Part shown: positions 33,682 to 34,686 of the stretch, in pieces
Layout of the letters: each line of letters begins with the position of its first letter
How positions within the stretch are numbered: position 1 is the first letter of the stretch
NCBI GenBank assembly: GCA_045612485.1
Contig: JAZKZE010000164.1
Span: 1 to 34,686, forward strand
Source of the DNA: RGIG5327 sp045612485
GTDB taxonomy: Bacteria > Verrucomicrobiota > Lentisphaeria > Victivallales > UBA1829
Reading direction: 5' to 3'
Length of the DNA stretch: 34,686 nt
Notes under the pieces: generated by a model
Databases searched by the model: none
Seen by the model: the letters and a program-made list of their open reading frames with translations, nothing else
Told to the model about the DNA's origin: nothing
Position numbers and translations under genes: made by a program

Positions 33682-34686
33682 ATGACAAAATCTCCTGTTG
33701 CCTTAAGAAAAGAACTTATAAAGAACTGTCACAGGGTGGTGGTGAAAGCCGGTACAAGACTTCTCACCGATCCGGAATCCCTCTCCCGTATCATCCGGCA
33801 GATCGCCGACATCAGAAAAGAGGGGAAACAGGTGATCCTTGTTTCCTCCGGTGCGGTGGGTACGGGGATGAAACTTCTGGGTCTCAAAAAGCGTCCCTCC
33901 GGACTTTCTGAAGTACAGGCTCTTGCGGCACTCGGTCAGGTGAAACTTATGGCGATGTATCAGGAGGAGTGTGCCAAACACGGCTTCCCTGCCGCCCAGC
34001 TTCTTCTTACTGCCGATGATCTCCGGGACAGGGAACGGCACATCAATACCCTCAACTGTGTGGAAACACTTCTTTCCCAGAACATCCTTCCCATTGTAAA
34101 TGAAAACGACCCGGTTTCTGTTTCCGGGCTGAAATTCGGGGATAATGATATTCTTGCCTCCCTCCTTGCCTGCATGACAAGAAGTGACCTTACCATTATC
34201 CTTACGACGGTTGACGGACTTTTAACTCCCATGCCAGACGGTTCTTTCGGGGACCGTATCTCTGTGGTATGCGGAGTAACCGATACCCAGCGGAACATGG
34301 CAAAAGGTACAGACAATGCGGAAATGAGTATCGGGGGAATGGCATCCAAGCTGAAAGCCGCCGATACCCTCAATGCCGCAGGAGAGGCGTTGTGGCTTGC
34401 TTCCGGAAAGACTCCGGATATTTTAGGAGAGATCTTTGCCGGGAAAGATGTGGGAACTCTTTTCCTTCCGGCGGAAGGTCATACCCATAAACTGGAATCG
34501 AAAAAGAGATGGATCGCCAGCTTCTCCCGTATTTCCGGCAAACTTACCGTGGATAAAGGCGCGGCAACAGCCCTTTTGGAAAAGGGCAGAAGTCTGCTTC
34601 CTTCCGGAGTTATCAGTGTGGCTGGAACCTTCAAACGGGGGGATGTGGTGGAAGTATGCGACAGCGAATGTAATCTTATTGCCAAG
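33682..34686 (+). CDS. proB: Glutamate 5-kinase (3' end outside window)
   Basis: 335 codons are visible, all open; the usual full length is about 370. It catalyses ATP-dependent phosphorylation of L-glutamate, the first step of proline synthesis. The amino acid kinase domain (~1-255) shows VVVKAGTRLL, VSSGAVGTGMKLLG, IVNENDPVS, GDNDILAS and GTDNAEMSIGGMASKLKAA. A PUA domain begins near 272 (KKRWIASFSRISGKLTVDKG) and is cut by the window edge. The ATG has AAGGA eight bases upstream. The MITE-like element lies only 43 bp upstream, so its insertion may have changed how proB is transcribed. proA or obg may follow outside the window. Confidence 0.95.
   Translation, partial: MTKSPVALRKELIKNCHRVVVKAGTRLLTDPESLSRIIRQIADIRKEGKQVILVSSGAVGTGMKLLGLKKRPSGLSEVQALAALGQVKLMAMYQEECAKHGFPAAQLLLTADDLRDRERHINTLNCVETLLSQNILPIVNENDPVSVSGLKFGDNDILASLLACMTRSDLTIILTTVDGLLTPMPDGSFGDRISVVCGVTDTQRNMAKGTDNAEMSIGGMASKLKAADTLNAAGEALWLASGKTPDILGEIFAGKDVGTLFLPAEGHTHKLESKKRWIASFSRISGKLTVDKGAATALLEKGRSLLPSGVISVAGTFKRGDVVEVCDSECNLIAK

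Overview
The window looks like chromosomal DNA of a Gram-negative bacterium, most likely from the PVC superphylum and plausibly Lentisphaerota (Victivallis-like). This is inference from gene content: lipid A and Kdo genes (lpxC, a tandem-hotdog FabZ, kdsD, a WaaP/Kdo-kinase-like gene), a thioester alpha-2-macroglobulin paired with PBP1C, two large secreted DUF4838 proteins, and a giant strand-loop-strand (AIDA-type) repeat protein. No rRNA, tRNA, CRISPR array or intact transposase was seen. Codon use looks even across most genes; tkt is more biased, as highly expressed genes are.

Layout. (1) 1-4661, minus: the N-terminal 1,553 residues of a huge AIDA-like repeat protein without a Sec signal, containing long near-identical internal repeats. 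(2) 4662-5136: AT-rich non-coding stretch with a terminator and one doubtful small ORF. (3) 5137-8602, minus: accA, a short ArgA-like N-acetyltransferase, and an unusual fusion of a gamma-glutamylcyclotransferase domain with a putative amidoligase domain, behind a clear promoter. (4) 8715-9695, minus: kdsD, divergent from a lone rhamnulokinase gene (9888-11369, plus). (5) 11602-18713, plus: alpha-2-macroglobulin and pbpC, overlapping by 4 bp. (6) 18819-22265, plus: lpxC, double-hotdog fabZ, then nnr (NAD(P)HX repair) behind a hairpin. (7) 22383-29267, minus: ruvB followed by two paralogous DUF4838 glycan-active-type proteins. (8) 29379-33474, plus: transketolase, an LPS-kinase-like gene and a family 4 uracil-DNA glycosylase. 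(9) 33474-33638: a MITE-like element with 18-bp perfect terminal inverted repeats and a 4-bp AATA target duplication, lying exactly on the glycosylase stop codon. (10) 33682 to the end: proB, cut by the window edge.

Much of the window serves the cell envelope: Kdo supply (kdsD, with tkt feeding pentose phosphates), the committed lipid A step (lpxC), LPS phosphorylation (kinase), fatty acid supply (accA, fabZ), periplasmic defence and peptidoglycan repair (A2M and PBP1C), and surface or secreted polysaccharide-related proteins (DUF4838 pair, repeat adhesin). The best candidates for something new are the MITE-like element, the cyclotransferase-amidoligase fusion beside an ArgA-like acetyltransferase, the FabZ-like protein whose second half has lost its catalytic histidine, and terminator-like hairpins set directly before the ribosome binding sites of co-directional genes.
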